64,000 bases of DNA from Helicobacter sp. 13S00477-4 (lineage in GTDB: Bacteria > Campylobacterota > Campylobacteria > Campylobacterales > Helicobacteraceae). Positions 5,711 to 15,361 of the stretch are shown piece by piece. Where the stretch lies: contig NZ_MLAS01000006.1 of assembly GCF_002272785.1 (NCBI RefSeq), forward strand, positions 1 to 64,000, given 5' to 3'. The translations under genes were made by a program, and so were the position numbers. Position 1 is the first letter of the stretch, and each line of letters begins with the position of its first letter. Under the pieces are notes generated by a model. The model was not told the origin of the DNA. It did no database searches and saw only the letters and a list, made by a program, of their open reading frames with translations.

Positions 5711-8444
5711 TTAGAATTTCCACCTTCCTCCGATGCTTACTGTTGCATATTGAGAGATATTCCCAAGTTTTGCTCCTATAGAAACATTAAGGAAAGTATT
5801 TTGACTTGCTTGCCATTCTCCTCCAGCCTTCAATACAAAGGCAGTATCAAATTTATTATCTTCAAAATCACCATAAGATGAATTGAAATAGGTTGAATAT
5901 ATCCTTGTTTGAGTCTTTTGATTGTTTGACAATACGACTCCTTGATAAAATTCTGGTGAAATGAAGAAATAAGATTGATTGTTGTCAAAATATTTCCTGA
6001 GTTCTACCCCTATATTTCCTGAGATAAACTGTGTTTGGTATGCAGAAACATCCATTGAAATATCAGGATTATCAGATGTTGCTTTGAGGGCATCATTAGT
6101 TCCATAGTTGTATCCCACACCTATGTATGGTTTCACAAACCAATCATTTTTTGATATATTGAATACATACCCATAGGTGGCATCAACATGAGTTTGAAGT
6201 CCTAGATTGTTGCCATTCAAGGTTGTATTCAATACATTATCTTTGAAGTTCAACTCATTATAACCTACCACTTCCCCAACGCTTAAATCAATCTCACTCT
6301 TGCCTGCAAATATTCTTGTATATACCCCAAAATCACCACTATGACTAGTGTTTTTTGAAGAAGAATTAGATATGGAATTGGTTGTATAAGCATATGTGCC
6401 ATACAATCCTAAGATGATATTTTTGATGAAAGCATCATAGCCTATAGAAAGTGTGCCTGCAATATTTTTGATACCATTGCTAGTCCCACCTAAAGAACCA
6501 AGATTGATCCATAGGTTATTCACAGAATTCAATCTTAATTTGTCATAAGAATAGATAGTTGGAGATACATCAGAGCCAACTGTTTTGTTTGTATTATTAG
6601 CGGCTAATGCTTTTCCTTTCATTTTATCAATCCATTCTGAAAATCTTATATCTTGAGAAGAGGGATTGCTGAGCTTAGCTAATCTGGTTTGGGTGCTGAG
6701 TCCTGAAGCAAAGCTTAGTATTTGACTGTTCAATGAAGCAGAGGAAGAAAGTGAGTTAAGACTTTGTTGTTGGGTATTGACAGTTTTTATCACTTGAGCT
6801 TGTTTTTCTTCCAAAACTTTTCGAGCTATCGATAGTTTAGACATATATTCTAAGGAATCAATGTATTCTTTTTGGGTTTGTTTGATTTTATTTTTGATTT
6901 GATTGATTTTGTTTATATCAGCATTCCCAGATTGAAGATCCTTGATTTTTTTATCAAGAGTTGCAATTTCATTGTTAAGTTTAGTCAATTTTGTGCCATT
7001 TTCTTTTATAGCTTGCAGATAACTATTTAGAGTTGAATTTTCTTTATTGAGTGTCTCAAGCTCTGTTCGGATATTAAGGAGGGTTGTTTTAGTATTATTG
7101 ATATCTGTATCTGTGATATTTCTTGTAATGCCTACTGCTTTTTTTAGAGTATTGACTTGATTTTGCAATCTTGTTTTTTCATCAGCAATGGGCTTGAGAT
7201 CGACAGAATTTTTGCCTAATTGTTTATTGATATCAGCAAGTTTGTTTTGAAGGGTTTTGATTTGATTGTTTACAGCGGCAATATCAGAATCTGCGATTAT
7301 TCCTGATGGTAGGATGTGTGATGAAAGCTCATTGATTTTCTTTTCAAGTTTCTTTTTTTCATCGTTGAATGATAGGGATTGGATCGTCAGAGTGCTTGCT
7401 TGTTCTGCTAAAGTGTTAGCAGCACCAAAATGTTTGCCAGCGTCGAGTTCTTGTTTTTGGAGCTCAGGGATTTTCTTTTGTCCATTTTGTGCATATTGTT
7501 TCATATAAGCTATATTTATTTGTATACCAGGATTTGTGTATGGATTTAAAGCTTTACTATTATTAATATAATTTGTAAGTTTATCTATTTCTTCTTCAAC
7601 TTTGCGAGTTCCGGTTTGGATATTGGCAAAATCAGTAGAAATTGATGTTGCAGTAGTATTTGCTTGATTATGTGAATTTTGAAACGATTTCATTTCATTT
7701 TCTCGTTTTTGATTATTTTTTGTCAACTGTGAGTTTATGCTTGAGATATTTTGATTTATGATAACCATTTGTTCTTGAAGATCTTTCATTCTAATGAGAT
7801 TGATTTCTCTTGCAAGTTTGTTGTTATTGAGATTGACTTGCTGTTGAAGTGCAGTATTCAAAGTATTGGTCGTTGCAACTAATTGATTATTTAAAGTAGC
7901 TGTACTTGGATTGTTTGGTGCTGTGTTGACTTTATTGAGGGCATTGAGTGTGTCTTGATTGCTTTTGATTAAGACCAGATTACTCAGTTTGGTTAGGGTG
8001 TTATCAAACTCTTTTTTCTTAGTGTTGATTTGATTGTTATAAGAGTTTATGTCTTTGTATTTTAAACTTTTCATACTATTGGTGATAGTATTATTTTTTT
8101 GTTGTAGTTCGTTTAAATCAGATTGAAAAAAGTTTTTTTGTGTGTTGAGATAGTTGATTTGTGTTAGCTTGCTAGAAGTTTCTGAAGAAGAATTTTGGAT
8201 TGCGGTTTGAAGATCTGTATTGAGTTTCAATATATCATCTTGGTAATTGTAAACCTTAGATATTAGGAGTTCATATTGCATTTGGGCTTTTGCGGGATCA
8301 AAAGATGATGCATTTGCAATCGAAAGTTCTAAAGAAATGGGAGATAAAGCTGAGTTAGCTGCACTGAGTTCGTTATATGCCCCCCCCCCCTCCTAATAGT
8401 GCTAAAGATAAGATAGCTGATAATTTTCTTGATGGTGAATTCAT
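5711..8444 (-). CDS. Autotransporter with coiled-coil passenger, phase-variable and currently out of frame
   Basis: The last 270 or so residues form an autotransporter beta-barrel ending in WKF, similar to the VacA-type barrels of Helicobacter. The preceding passenger of about 550 residues is almost all Asn/Gln/Lys/Leu-rich coiled coil. The uninterrupted frame starts at 8281, but translating upstream from the ATG at 8444 (GCAAGGAAA ribosome-binding site) gives a signal peptide, MNSPSRKLSAILSLALLGGG, whose glycines are a G11 tract (8380-8390). With 11 Gs translation stops at 8373-8375; with 10 or 13 Gs it reads through into the 856-residue frame. The gene as sequenced is therefore OFF, unless the tract length is a sequencing error. 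A consensus promoter lies at 8507-8536. Confidence 0.85.
8380..8390 (-). repeat. Poly-G (G11) contingency tract in the autotransporter signal peptide
   Basis: Eleven consecutive Cs on the plus strand give G11 in the coding strand directly after GGA of codon 18. Slipped-strand mispairing at such tracts switches surface-protein genes in Helicobacter and Campylobacter. Confidence 0.85.
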
Positions 8445-8506
8445 TTTTTTTTCCTTGCATTTTTTATTACGCAATGAAATTTTCGATTTATCCTATTAAG
8501 AGTGCA

Positions 8507-8536
8507 ATTATAAAATAAAATCCTATGATTTGTCAA
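8507..8536 (-). promoter_or_regulatory. Sigma-70-type promoter of the autotransporter
   Basis: On the minus strand a perfect TTGACA (8531-8536) and a perfect TATAAT (8507-8512) are separated by 18 bases. The start would be near 8500, giving a leader of about 55 bases before the ATG at 8444. A consensus -35 box is uncommon in Helicobacter, so this is probably a strong promoter. Confidence 0.7.
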
Positions 8537-8586
8537 TTAAAAATGAATAAAAAATTATTTTTAATTGAGTTAGGTTGTTTATCATA

Positions 8587-8599
8587 CCCCCCCCCCCCC
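8587..8599. repeat. Second poly-C/poly-G tract, upstream of the autotransporter promoter
   Basis: About 13 consecutive Cs on the plus strand lie roughly 50 bp upstream of the TTGACA box. The tract is outside any reading frame. Length changes there could alter promoter strength, as described for other Helicobacter surface-protein promoters; that effect is inferred. Confidence 0.7.
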
Positions 8600-8761
8600 A
8601 TATATATTAAAAATAAAAGTATTAATAATTTTATTTTTAATATATATTTATACTTTTAATTGTTTTTTATATGAGAACTTTCTTGCCACAAAGGGTTAGG
8701 GATATGGTGTTTGTTGTTATTTTTTGATAGAATCAAAAACTAAATTTAAAAAAGGCAAATA

Positions 8762-9331
8762 ATGCAAGAAACGATACAGGCTTTTCAAGATCATTTCCAG
8801 ACTTGGGGGTATTTACTTTTATTTGTATATTGTATGGGTAGTGGCTATGTGGGTATCGTCGTTGCTGGTATATTGAGTTCTTCAGGGAGTATGGATATAG
8901 GGATGTCGATATTGGTAGCATTTTTGGGTAACACTTTTGGGAGTAGTGTTTTGGCTTTGTTAGGAAAGTATCAAAAAACTGAGGTAATGAAATATTTTTC
9001 AAAACACCGTAGGAAAGTCGCCCTTACATATTTATGGCTGAAGAAATATGGTGTTTGGTTGATTTTTGTCAATAAATATATTTATGGAGTCAAGACTATT
9101 GTGCCTATTGCTATTGGATTGAGTAAATATGATTTGAAGAAATTTTTAATATTGAATGTATTTTCTTGTGGGGTATGGGCTGTATTACTTGGATTGGTGG
9201 CATTTTTTGCTAGTGAGGTTATCAAAAAGATTTTTTCCAAAATAGGTGAGATGCCATATTTGATGCCTTTGATTTTTATCATTATTGCTTTGATTGTGTG
9301 GATTTTGCTCAAAAAATTCAGCAAAAAATGA
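8762..9331 (+). CDS. DedA/SNARE-associated family inner-membrane protein
   Basis: This 189-residue membrane protein belongs to the DedA family, implicated in lipid-carrier flipping and membrane homeostasis. It has an early hydrophobic block, a glycine-rich loop (GSGYVGIVVAGILSSSG), the conserved central segment FVNKYIYGVKTIVPIAIGLS, where the family normally shows a basic residue and glycines, and a C-terminal membrane span followed by KKFSKK. The length fits the family. Its ATG is preceded by an AAAAAAGG-type ribosome-binding site. It is transcribed away from the autotransporter and is followed by fldA. Confidence 0.8.
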   Translation: MQETIQAFQDHFQTWGYLLLFVYCMGSGYVGIVVAGILSSSGSMDIGMSILVAFLGNTFGSSVLALLGKYQKTEVMKYFSKHRRKVALTYLWLKKYGVWLIFVNKYIYGVKTIVPIAIGLSKYDLKKFLILNVFSCGVWAVLLGLVAFFASEVIKKIFSKIGEMPYLMPLIFIIIALIVWILLKKFSKK

Positions 9332-9365
9332 AAAGATTTTTTATTCCTTAAGGGTCTTTTTTCTG

Positions 9366-9371
9366 TATAAT
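9366..9371 (+). promoter_or_regulatory. -10 box of fldA
   Basis: A perfect TATAAT lies 38 bases before the fldA ATG and predicts a short leader that includes an AAAGGA ribosome-binding site. Confidence 0.5.
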
Positions 9372-9408
9372 AAAAAATCCAAAAAAATAATTTCAAAAGG
9401 ATAATAAT

Positions 9409-9909
9409 ATGAAAAAAATAGGAATTTTTTACGGCAGTGATAGTGGTAATACCCAAACAGTGTGCGAAAAAATCGCTGATAAATTAGGCAAAGACAATGT
9501 TGAGCTTATCGATGTTGCAAAAGCTTCAAAAGATCAATTAAAAGGCTTTGATAACCTGATTTTAGCAAGCTCTACTTATGGCAGTGGTGATTTGCAGACT
9601 GATTGGGAGGACTTTATTGGTTCTTTGGATGAGAGTGATTTTGGAGGTAAGAATGTTGCTCTCGTAGGGCTTGGTGATCAAGATACTTATAGCGATACTT
9701 TTTGCGATGCACTTTATCATTTGTATGATAAGGCTAAGGGTGGCAAAATCATTGGTCAGACTTCTACAGATGGCTATACTTTTGATGATTCTAAGGCTGT
9801 TGATGGTTCTAAATTTGTCGGTTTAGCGATTGATGAAGACAATCAAGATGATCTTACTGATGAACGTATCAATGCTTGGGTTGATGATATCAAATCGAAG
9901 TTTGCTTGA
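9409..9909 (+). CDS. fldA: Flavodoxin
   Basis: This is a 166-residue FMN electron carrier. In Helicobacter flavodoxin is the electron acceptor of pyruvate:flavodoxin oxidoreductase and is essential. The phosphate-binding loop ([15 protein letters not shown], about residues 9-23) sits at the N-terminus. The two FMN-flanking loops follow at [12 protein letters not shown] and [16 protein letters not shown]. The acidic composition and length (164 in H. pylori) fit well. It has its own -10 box and a terminator-like hairpin downstream. Confidence 0.95.
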   Translation: MKKIGIFYGSDSGNTQTVCEKIADKLGKDNVELIDVAKASKDQLKGFDNLILASSTYGSGDLQTDWEDFIGSLDESDFGGKNVALVGLGDQDTYSDTFCDALYHLYDKAKGGKIIGQTSTDGYTFDDSKAVDGSKFVGLAIDEDNQDDLTDERINAWVDDIKSKFA

Positions 9910-9910
9910 T

Positions 9911-9938
9911 TTTTCATTGGGCTTTTGTCCAATGAAAA
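9911..9938. terminator. Stem-loop between convergent fldA and tyrA
   Basis: A perfect 10-bp inverted repeat (9911-9920 with 9929-9938) ends in A/T-rich arms, so it provides a T-stretch in either direction. It lies just after the fldA stop and before the convergent tyrA stop, as expected for a bidirectional terminator. Confidence 0.6.
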
Positions 9939-9959
9939 TAAGCTTTTAATATCTGGATT

Positions 9960-10787
9960 TTACATAAAATTTTGAAGTGTGTTGGCTTTTGCCATCCAAG
10001 CTTTAAGCTCTTCCCATTCTTCTTCTTCTATAAGTTTTTTTGCTAAAAATAATTCTTCTGTAAATAAATTGATTGAATCAAGTAGATTTGTTTTGTTTTG
10101 TTTGAAAATGTCTTTCCACATGATTGGAGAACTTTTTGAGATACGGCTCATATCTTTGAATCCTCCTCCGATAAGAGCTAGGATAGTTTGGGGGTCTTCT
10201 TGGGAAAGGACGGTATTAGCAAGTGCGTAGCTGATGATATGAGGGAGATGACTGATGAGTGCGATGTGTTTATCATGGTCTTTGGCATTCATTTTGATGA
10301 GACGCATCCCAATAGAGATAAAAATCTCTTTTGCAAAAGCGATTTGAAATTCTCCGCTATCTTCTAAATCTGTGAGGATAATGATTTTATTTTTGAAGAG
10401 GTCTTTGAAGGCTGCTTTTGGTCCATAGAATTCTGTGCCACTCATTGGATGGGTGCCAATAAAATTTTTTCTTATTCTTTGGGGAATGGCATTGATGATT
10501 TTTTCTTTCGCTCCACCAAGATCAATGATTGTAGTGTGGGTAGAGATTTTGTCAAAAGTTTGGAGAGTTTGTATGATTGCATCTACAGGAGTAGCTAGAA
10601 AAATCACATCGCAAGTTTGGATTTCATCAAACTCAACACATTCATCCACTAGCCCTAAAGACAATGCTTGTTGTGTATGCAACGCATTAGTGTCATAGCC
10701 TAAGATTGTTTTGAATATTTTAGTTTCTTTTAGGGCAAGCCCCATTGACCCACCAATGAGTCCTAGACCTATGATACCTGCTTGCAT
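9960..10787 (-). CDS. tyrA: Prephenate dehydrogenase
   Basis: It oxidatively decarboxylates prephenate to 4-hydroxyphenylpyruvate with NAD(P), the committed step to tyrosine. The 275-residue protein has the dinucleotide-binding GLGLIGGSMG (7-16), the prephenate-binding THPMSGTEF and the conserved ISHLPHIISYAL helix. It lies downstream of a periplasmic aminotransferase gene; in H. pylori tyrA directly neighbours lon, so the aminotransferase looks like an addition between them. A -10 box lies at 10814-10819. Confidence 0.92.
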   Translation of the reverse strand: MQAGIIGLGLIGGSMGLALKETKIFKTILGYDTNALHTQQALSLGLVDECVEFDEIQTCDVIFLATPVDAIIQTLQTFDKISTHTTIIDLGGAKEKIINAIPQRIRKNFIGTHPMSGTEFYGPKAAFKDLFKNKIIILTDLEDSGEFQIAFAKEIFISIGMRLIKMNAKDHDKHIALISHLPHIISYALANTVLSQEDPQTILALIGGGFKDMSRISKSSPIMWKDIFKQNKTNLLDSINLFTEELFLAKKLIEEEEWEELKAWMAKANTLQNFM

Positions 10788-10813
10788 AATATCTCCTAAA
10801 GTTTATAAATTTT

Positions 10814-10819
10814 ATTATA
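10814..10819 (-). promoter_or_regulatory. -10 box of tyrA
   Basis: A TATAAT on the minus strand in the 64-bp gap between the aminotransferase and tyrA suggests separate transcription of tyrA. Confidence 0.4.
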
Positions 10820-10851
10820 ACTAAAACTCAAGGAGATTTATGTCTGAAGAC

Positions 10852-12057
10852 TTATATCCAGCCTTTTTTGCGGAAGGATTTTAAAGTGGCAGTGAAGATT
10901 TCCATTTCATCAGGGGTGCCTAAGGATATACGATTCCAATTTAGATATGGAGGGAATTCTCGTCCAACTAGTATGTGGGAATCTTTCATCCTTTTTTGGT
11001 AGGTCTTAAGGTCTCCTTTTATTTGATAAAAGAGGAAGTTTGCTTGTGAGGGAAGGTATTTTATTTTGAGTTCATTGAGTGTGTTTTCGAGCATTTTTCT
11101 AGCAATTTGATTGGATTTGAAACTTTTTTGAAAAAACACCTTATCTTTTAGGGAAGCTAGGGCTGCAGCTGCGGCGAGTGAATTGATATTGTCTACTTCG
11201 GCAAATTGATTGATATGATCAATCGTGTCTTTCATAGCAATGCCATAGCCTATCCTTAAACCTGCAAGGGCATATATTTTTGAGAATGTTTTAATGACAA
11301 TGAGATTTTTTTTGCCTTTTTTGATCCAATTTGTCGCACTTTTGAATTCAGGGTCTTGTACAAATTCACCATAAGCTTCATCAATCATAAAAAAGGTATT
11401 TGAAGGGGCTTTTTCTATCCATTTATCAAGTTTTGTGCTTGGAGTGATGGTTCCTGTAGGATTATTTGGATTGCATATATAGACGATAGAAAGTCCCTTG
11501 AAGTTATCAGCACTTTGGTGCATTTTTTTCAGATCAAAGTTCATTTCATCATCAAGTGCGACTTTGACTATAGGGATGTTTAAGGGTTTTGCATAGTATT
11601 GGGCGAGTTCAAAAGTCAACTCTGGGACAATGAGTTGGATGGGTATTTTTGCTTGAGTCGCTTTGGCAGCTAGGGCTTGTATGGTGGAATGTATTGTGCC
11701 TGAGGAGCCATTTCCTAAAATGATATTTTCTTTTTTGAGGTTGAAATTTGTCCCTAAGGTTTCAATCAGATCCATCCATATTGTGTGTTCGTCATAACGT
11801 AGATATCTAAATGCGTTAGGGATTTCTTCTAAAATAGCTTCTTTTGCTTTTGGTGACATTCCAAGTGAATTTTCATTAGAATCTAGTATCAATGGATTTT
11901 GTTGTGTGGGTTTGATGATTTTATCAGGTTTTGCTTCTAGGGCAGATGGGAGACCTCCTAAAAGCAAGCTTCCAAATAATAGCCCTGAAGTTTTTAATAT
12001 ATCGCGTCTTTGGATATTTTTTGGTGTATTTTGCTTGATGATATCTGAAGAAGTCAT
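10852..12057 (-). CDS. Tat-exported PLP-dependent aminotransferase (HisC-like, class I/II)
   Basis: This 401-residue fold-type I aminotransferase resembles histidinol-phosphate aminotransferase. The family motifs are DSNENSLGMSP (substrate loop), CNPNNPTGT, the DEAYGEF segment with the PLP aspartate, and KTFSKIYALAGLRIGYG with the Schiff-base lysine. Unlike cytoplasmic HisC it starts with a twin-arginine signal: QRRDILK (16-22), a hydrophobic stretch LLFGSLLLGGLPSA and a probable cleavage site near ALEA. It is therefore probably folded with cofactor and exported to the periplasm. The substrate is unknown; the neighbour tyrA makes an aromatic keto acid, but in the cytoplasm. Confidence 0.85.
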   Translation of the reverse strand: MTSSDIIKQNTPKNIQRRDILKTSGLLFGSLLLGGLPSALEAKPDKIIKPTQQNPLILDSNENSLGMSPKAKEAILEEIPNAFRYLRYDEHTIWMDLIETLGTNFNLKKENIILGNGSSGTIHSTIQALAAKATQAKIPIQLIVPELTFELAQYYAKPLNIPIVKVALDDEMNFDLKKMHQSADNFKGLSIVYICNPNNPTGTITPSTKLDKWIEKAPSNTFFMIDEAYGEFVQDPEFKSATNWIKKGKKNLIVIKTFSKIYALAGLRIGYGIAMKDTIDHINQFAEVDNINSLAAAAALASLKDKVFFQKSFKSNQIARKMLENTLNELKIKYLPSQANFLFYQIKGDLKTYQKRMKDSHILVGREFPPYLNWNRISLGTPDEMEIFTATLKSFRKKGWI

Positions 12058-12199
12058 GATAATCTCCTTTATTTTGAAAGTATATTTTTATATGCTAGCA
12101 TTTAAAGGATTGATTGTGTTGGAAAAAATCATGAGATTTTCAATAAATGTCCAAAAAAGTAACAAAAAATTTATATAAAGATTCTTGTTTTATGCCAAG

Positions 12200-14599
12200 T
12201 TAGATTAAAACTTCTTTGAGGACTTCTTCTATGGTCTTTACAGGTAGAATTTCGATTTCTTGTTTGACTTCTTCAGGCATATCAATGAGGTCTCTTTTAT
12301 AATTTTTTTCTGGGATGAGGACTTTTTTTATCCCTGCTTTGTGTGCAGCGATGAGCTTTTCTTTGAGACCGCCGATAGGCAAAACAGCTCCAGTAAGTGT
12401 TAGTTCACCAGTCATTGCTATGTCAGATCGGGTTTTTTTCTCACATAAAATTGAAGCGATTGAGCTTGCTAAAGCGATACCTGCACTTGGTCCATCTTTT
12501 GGTGTGGCACCTTCTGGGACATGTATGTGTATATCATAGAGGTTATAGATTTGAGTTTCTTGGTCTTTTTTTATTTTTTTAGATTTTTTTTGTGTGATTT
12601 TGAGGGTGTCTGAATCAATGAGGACTTTTATCACAGAAAATGCGATACGAGCAGATTCTTTCATCACATCCCCAAGACTACCTGTAAGGGTTAAGAGTCC
12701 TTTTCCTTTGATTTTGATGGATTCAATTTTGAGGACATCTCCACCCACGCTTGTCCAAGCTAGTCCATTGATGATGCCAATTTTGTTTTCTTTGGCAATT
12801 TCATCAATTTCAAAGACGATTTTATCCAAGTATTGAGGTATTTCTTTTGGAGTAATGGTGATTTTTTTGAATGTTTCTTTGGATTGAAGAATATTTTTAG
12901 CACATTTTCTCATTATAGTTGCAATAGTTCGACGAAGATTCCTTACGCCTGCTTCGCGAGTGTATTTTTCGATGATGAGTTTGATAGCTTGTGAATTCAG
13001 AGTGATTTCACTTGACTTGAGACCATGTTTTTTGAGCTCTTGAGGGATAAGGTATTTTTTTGCGATTTCTTCTTTTTCTTGAGGTGTATAACTCGAAACA
13101 CTGATGAATTCCATTCTATCACGTAGCGGAACTGGGATATTAAAAATATCATTTGCTGTGGCAATAAAGATGATTTTAGAAAGGTCAAGATTAAAATTGG
13201 TGTAATAATCTCTAAAGGCGACATTTTGTTCAGGATCAAGTATCTCTAGTAAAACGCTTGTGGGATCTCCACGCATACTCCTGCCAACTTTATCAATTTC
13301 ATCTAGCACTATCACTGGATTCATTTCTTTAGCTTCAATCAGACCTTGTACGATTCTTCCAGGCATAGCTCCCAAATAAGTGCGTCTATGCCCTCTTAAT
13401 TCATTTACATCTTCAAGTCCTCCTAATGCTATCCTTACTAACGGACGCCCAATCGCTTTGGCAATAGAGTTCGCAAGGCTAGTTTTTCCTACTCCTGGAG
13501 GTCCATAAAAACATAATATCGTGCCTTTTCCTTCTGTATTATTTTTATCCCTTAAGCTGAGCAATTCTTTAACTGCAAAATATTCAACGACTCTTTCTTT
13601 TGGTTTTTGGAGTGAGTAATGATCTTTATCAAGTTGTTTTTGAACATTTTTGATTGAGAGCTTTTTTTTACTCATCTTGCCAAAAGGGATTTCAAGTACC
13701 CATTCAATGTAGTTTTGAATAATGTTAGCATCAGCACTGTCTTGATGCATTCTATTGAGGCGATCAATTTGTTTTTTGACCTCTTTGTGGGCATCTTCTT
13801 CCATAAAAGGCTTGATTTTTTCGAGTTTTTGATAGTATTGATTGATTTCCTCATCTCGTTGTTTGTCTACCCCTAGTTCTTTTTGGATTTGCTTGAGTTG
13901 TTCTTTGAGGAAGTATTCTTTGTTAATTTGTTCCATTTTATTATGGACTTTGCTCTTGATTTCTTTTTGGAGTTTTTGGGTTTGGATTTCTTCTATGACC
14001 ATATCAATGAGTGATAAAAGCCTTTCTTCAGTATCGTTGCTTGCAAAGAGTTTGTAGGATTGGTCTTTTTTGAGCCTGAGGGTAGAAGCTATGAGGTCGA
14101 TGATTCGATTGGGGTCATCATTATCATCAATGGTTTTGAGCATATCTGGAGGGAAAAATTGGCTGATATTAGCTAGGCTAGTAACTTTTTCTCTTAAAAC
14201 TTCCATTATCGCATTTATTTTGTCTGCGTCGTATTCTTTATAGATAATCACATCTATAAGTGCTTGGAGGGGGTTTTCATCTTGGAGTGAGAGGATTTTG
14301 CCTTTGGTGAGTCCTTGAAAAAGTAGTTTTACCCTGCCATCAGGGAGTGTAACTTTTCGCATGATGTTCCCAATGACTCCGACATCATAAAAACTATCTT
14401 TGAATCTTTTTTGTTCTTGAGAGTTTTTTGCACAGCTTACAAAGACAAGATTGTTTTGTTCCATTGCTTTATTGGCAGCTTTGATATTAGCTTCATCAGA
14501 GATGAAGATTGGAGCTATCATGAAAGGATACACAAAAACTTCATCTTCAATAATGACAGGTATAATACCGGGAAAATTCCCAAAATTACTTATTTGCAT
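12200..14599 (-). CDS. lon: ATP-dependent protease Lon
   Basis: This cytoplasmic hexameric protease degrades misfolded and regulatory proteins. At 799 residues it has full bacterial length: an N-terminal substrate domain, a coiled-coil linker, an AAA+ module with Walker A GPPGVGKTS and Walker B VIVLDEIDK, and a C-terminal protease domain with the catalytic serine in DGPSAG and the lysine in GGLKEKLIAAHKAG. The gap to bamD is 11 bp, so the two are probably co-transcribed. The bamD-lon order is as in H. pylori. Confidence 0.97.
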   Translation of the reverse strand: MQISNFGNFPGIIPVIIEDEVFVYPFMIAPIFISDEANIKAANKAMEQNNLVFVSCAKNSQEQKRFKDSFYDVGVIGNIMRKVTLPDGRVKLLFQGLTKGKILSLQDENPLQALIDVIIYKEYDADKINAIMEVLREKVTSLANISQFFPPDMLKTIDDNDDPNRIIDLIASTLRLKKDQSYKLFASNDTEERLLSLIDMVIEEIQTQKLQKEIKSKVHNKMEQINKEYFLKEQLKQIQKELGVDKQRDEEINQYYQKLEKIKPFMEEDAHKEVKKQIDRLNRMHQDSADANIIQNYIEWVLEIPFGKMSKKKLSIKNVQKQLDKDHYSLQKPKERVVEYFAVKELLSLRDKNNTEGKGTILCFYGPPGVGKTSLANSIAKAIGRPLVRIALGGLEDVNELRGHRRTYLGAMPGRIVQGLIEAKEMNPVIVLDEIDKVGRSMRGDPTSVLLEILDPEQNVAFRDYYTNFNLDLSKIIFIATANDIFNIPVPLRDRMEFISVSSYTPQEKEEIAKKYLIPQELKKHGLKSSEITLNSQAIKLIIEKYTREAGVRNLRRTIATIMRKCAKNILQSKETFKKITITPKEIPQYLDKIVFEIDEIAKENKIGIINGLAWTSVGGDVLKIESIKIKGKGLLTLTGSLGDVMKESARIAFSVIKVLIDSDTLKITQKKSKKIKKDQETQIYNLYDIHIHVPEGATPKDGPSAGIALASSIASILCEKKTRSDIAMTGELTLTGAVLPIGGLKEKLIAAHKAGIKKVLIPEKNYKRDLIDMPEEVKQEIEILPVKTIEEVLKEVLI

Positions 14600-14610
14600 T
14601 TACATTTCCT

Positions 14611-15255
14611 TTACCAATTGAATATGACGACATACCATGGAATATGAGAAGGTTTAGGATGGGTTTCATTTTCTAATTCTTCATCTATCCTATCAAGGTA
14701 TTTGCTTAAAGCTTCTTTTTTGTGTTGTTTTTTGTAGACATTGGCGATAGCTTTATTGAGTTCATTTTGACCCAATATGAATTTGACTTGCATATATTCT
14801 ACGAATGGTAAATAACGGCTGTTGGGGTATTTATTGATAAAATCATCTAGCGATTGGATAGTGTCGGAGACGAATTCTTGATCTTTGCTTTGATTTTTGA
14901 ATCCATAGTAATGAGCTTGTAGCTTGAGGAATGCTATATAGTCGGCATTTTGAATTGTCCCATATCGTTTGAGGTATTCATCAAAATAGAATTCAGCCAA
15001 GATATATTCTTCTTGACCCATATGTGCTTGCCCTAAAATCAGCATTGCTTCTGGTAATAAAGGTGAGTTGATATGTTCGCTTTGAAGTGAGGAATAATAG
15101 TTATCTGCAGCTTCAAGGTTGCCAAATTTTATTTCTTTTAGTATGCTTTGATACCAAAAAGAAGCAGGCTTATTGTATTCATTGTTTTGTTTGGCACAGG
15201 CAACTAATAGAGTGAGTAAGATAACCAAAAAAGCCATTTGTCTGTAAAAAAGCAT
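14611..15255 (-). CDS. bamD: Outer-membrane assembly lipoprotein BamD (ComL)
   Basis: BamD is the essential TPR lipoprotein of the beta-barrel assembly machine. A lipoprotein signal ends in LLVAC with the lipidated Cys at residue 20. TPR-like helices follow, including AEFYFDEYLKRYG and the family segment DDFINKYPNSRY. The length of 214 residues matches Helicobacter homologues. The gene is just upstream of lon on the same strand. Confidence 0.88.
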   Translation of the reverse strand: MLFYRQMAFLVILLTLLVACAKQNNEYNKPASFWYQSILKEIKFGNLEAADNYYSSLQSEHINSPLLPEAMLILGQAHMGQEEYILAEFYFDEYLKRYGTIQNADYIAFLKLQAHYYGFKNQSKDQEFVSDTIQSLDDFINKYPNSRYLPFVEYMQVKFILGQNELNKAIANVYKKQHKKEALSKYLDRIDEELENETHPKPSHIPWYVVIFNW

Positions 15256-15361
15256 AAAACTCCTATATGATAAACTATTAATTTTAGCATTATAGCTAAT
15301 CTGATTTGAATTATTTCCAAAAAATATGAGGATAAAATTGATTTTTATGGTTAAATTTGGA

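Noticed and set aside
7266-7508. 80-codon plus-strand frame inside the autotransporter
   Set aside because: Antisense shadow of the coiled-coil coding region; Ser/Phe-rich translation and no start signals.
8733-9456. Minus-strand frames opposite the DedA gene and fldA leader
   Set aside because: They are antisense shadows of DedA; the plus-strand frame has a ribosome-binding site and clear membrane-protein pattern.
10840-10884. 14-codon plus-strand frame with a strong AAGGAG site antisense to the aminotransferase end
   Set aside because: Interesting start signal, but no promoter seen, the peptide has no recognisable feature, and it overlaps the coding end of the opposite gene.
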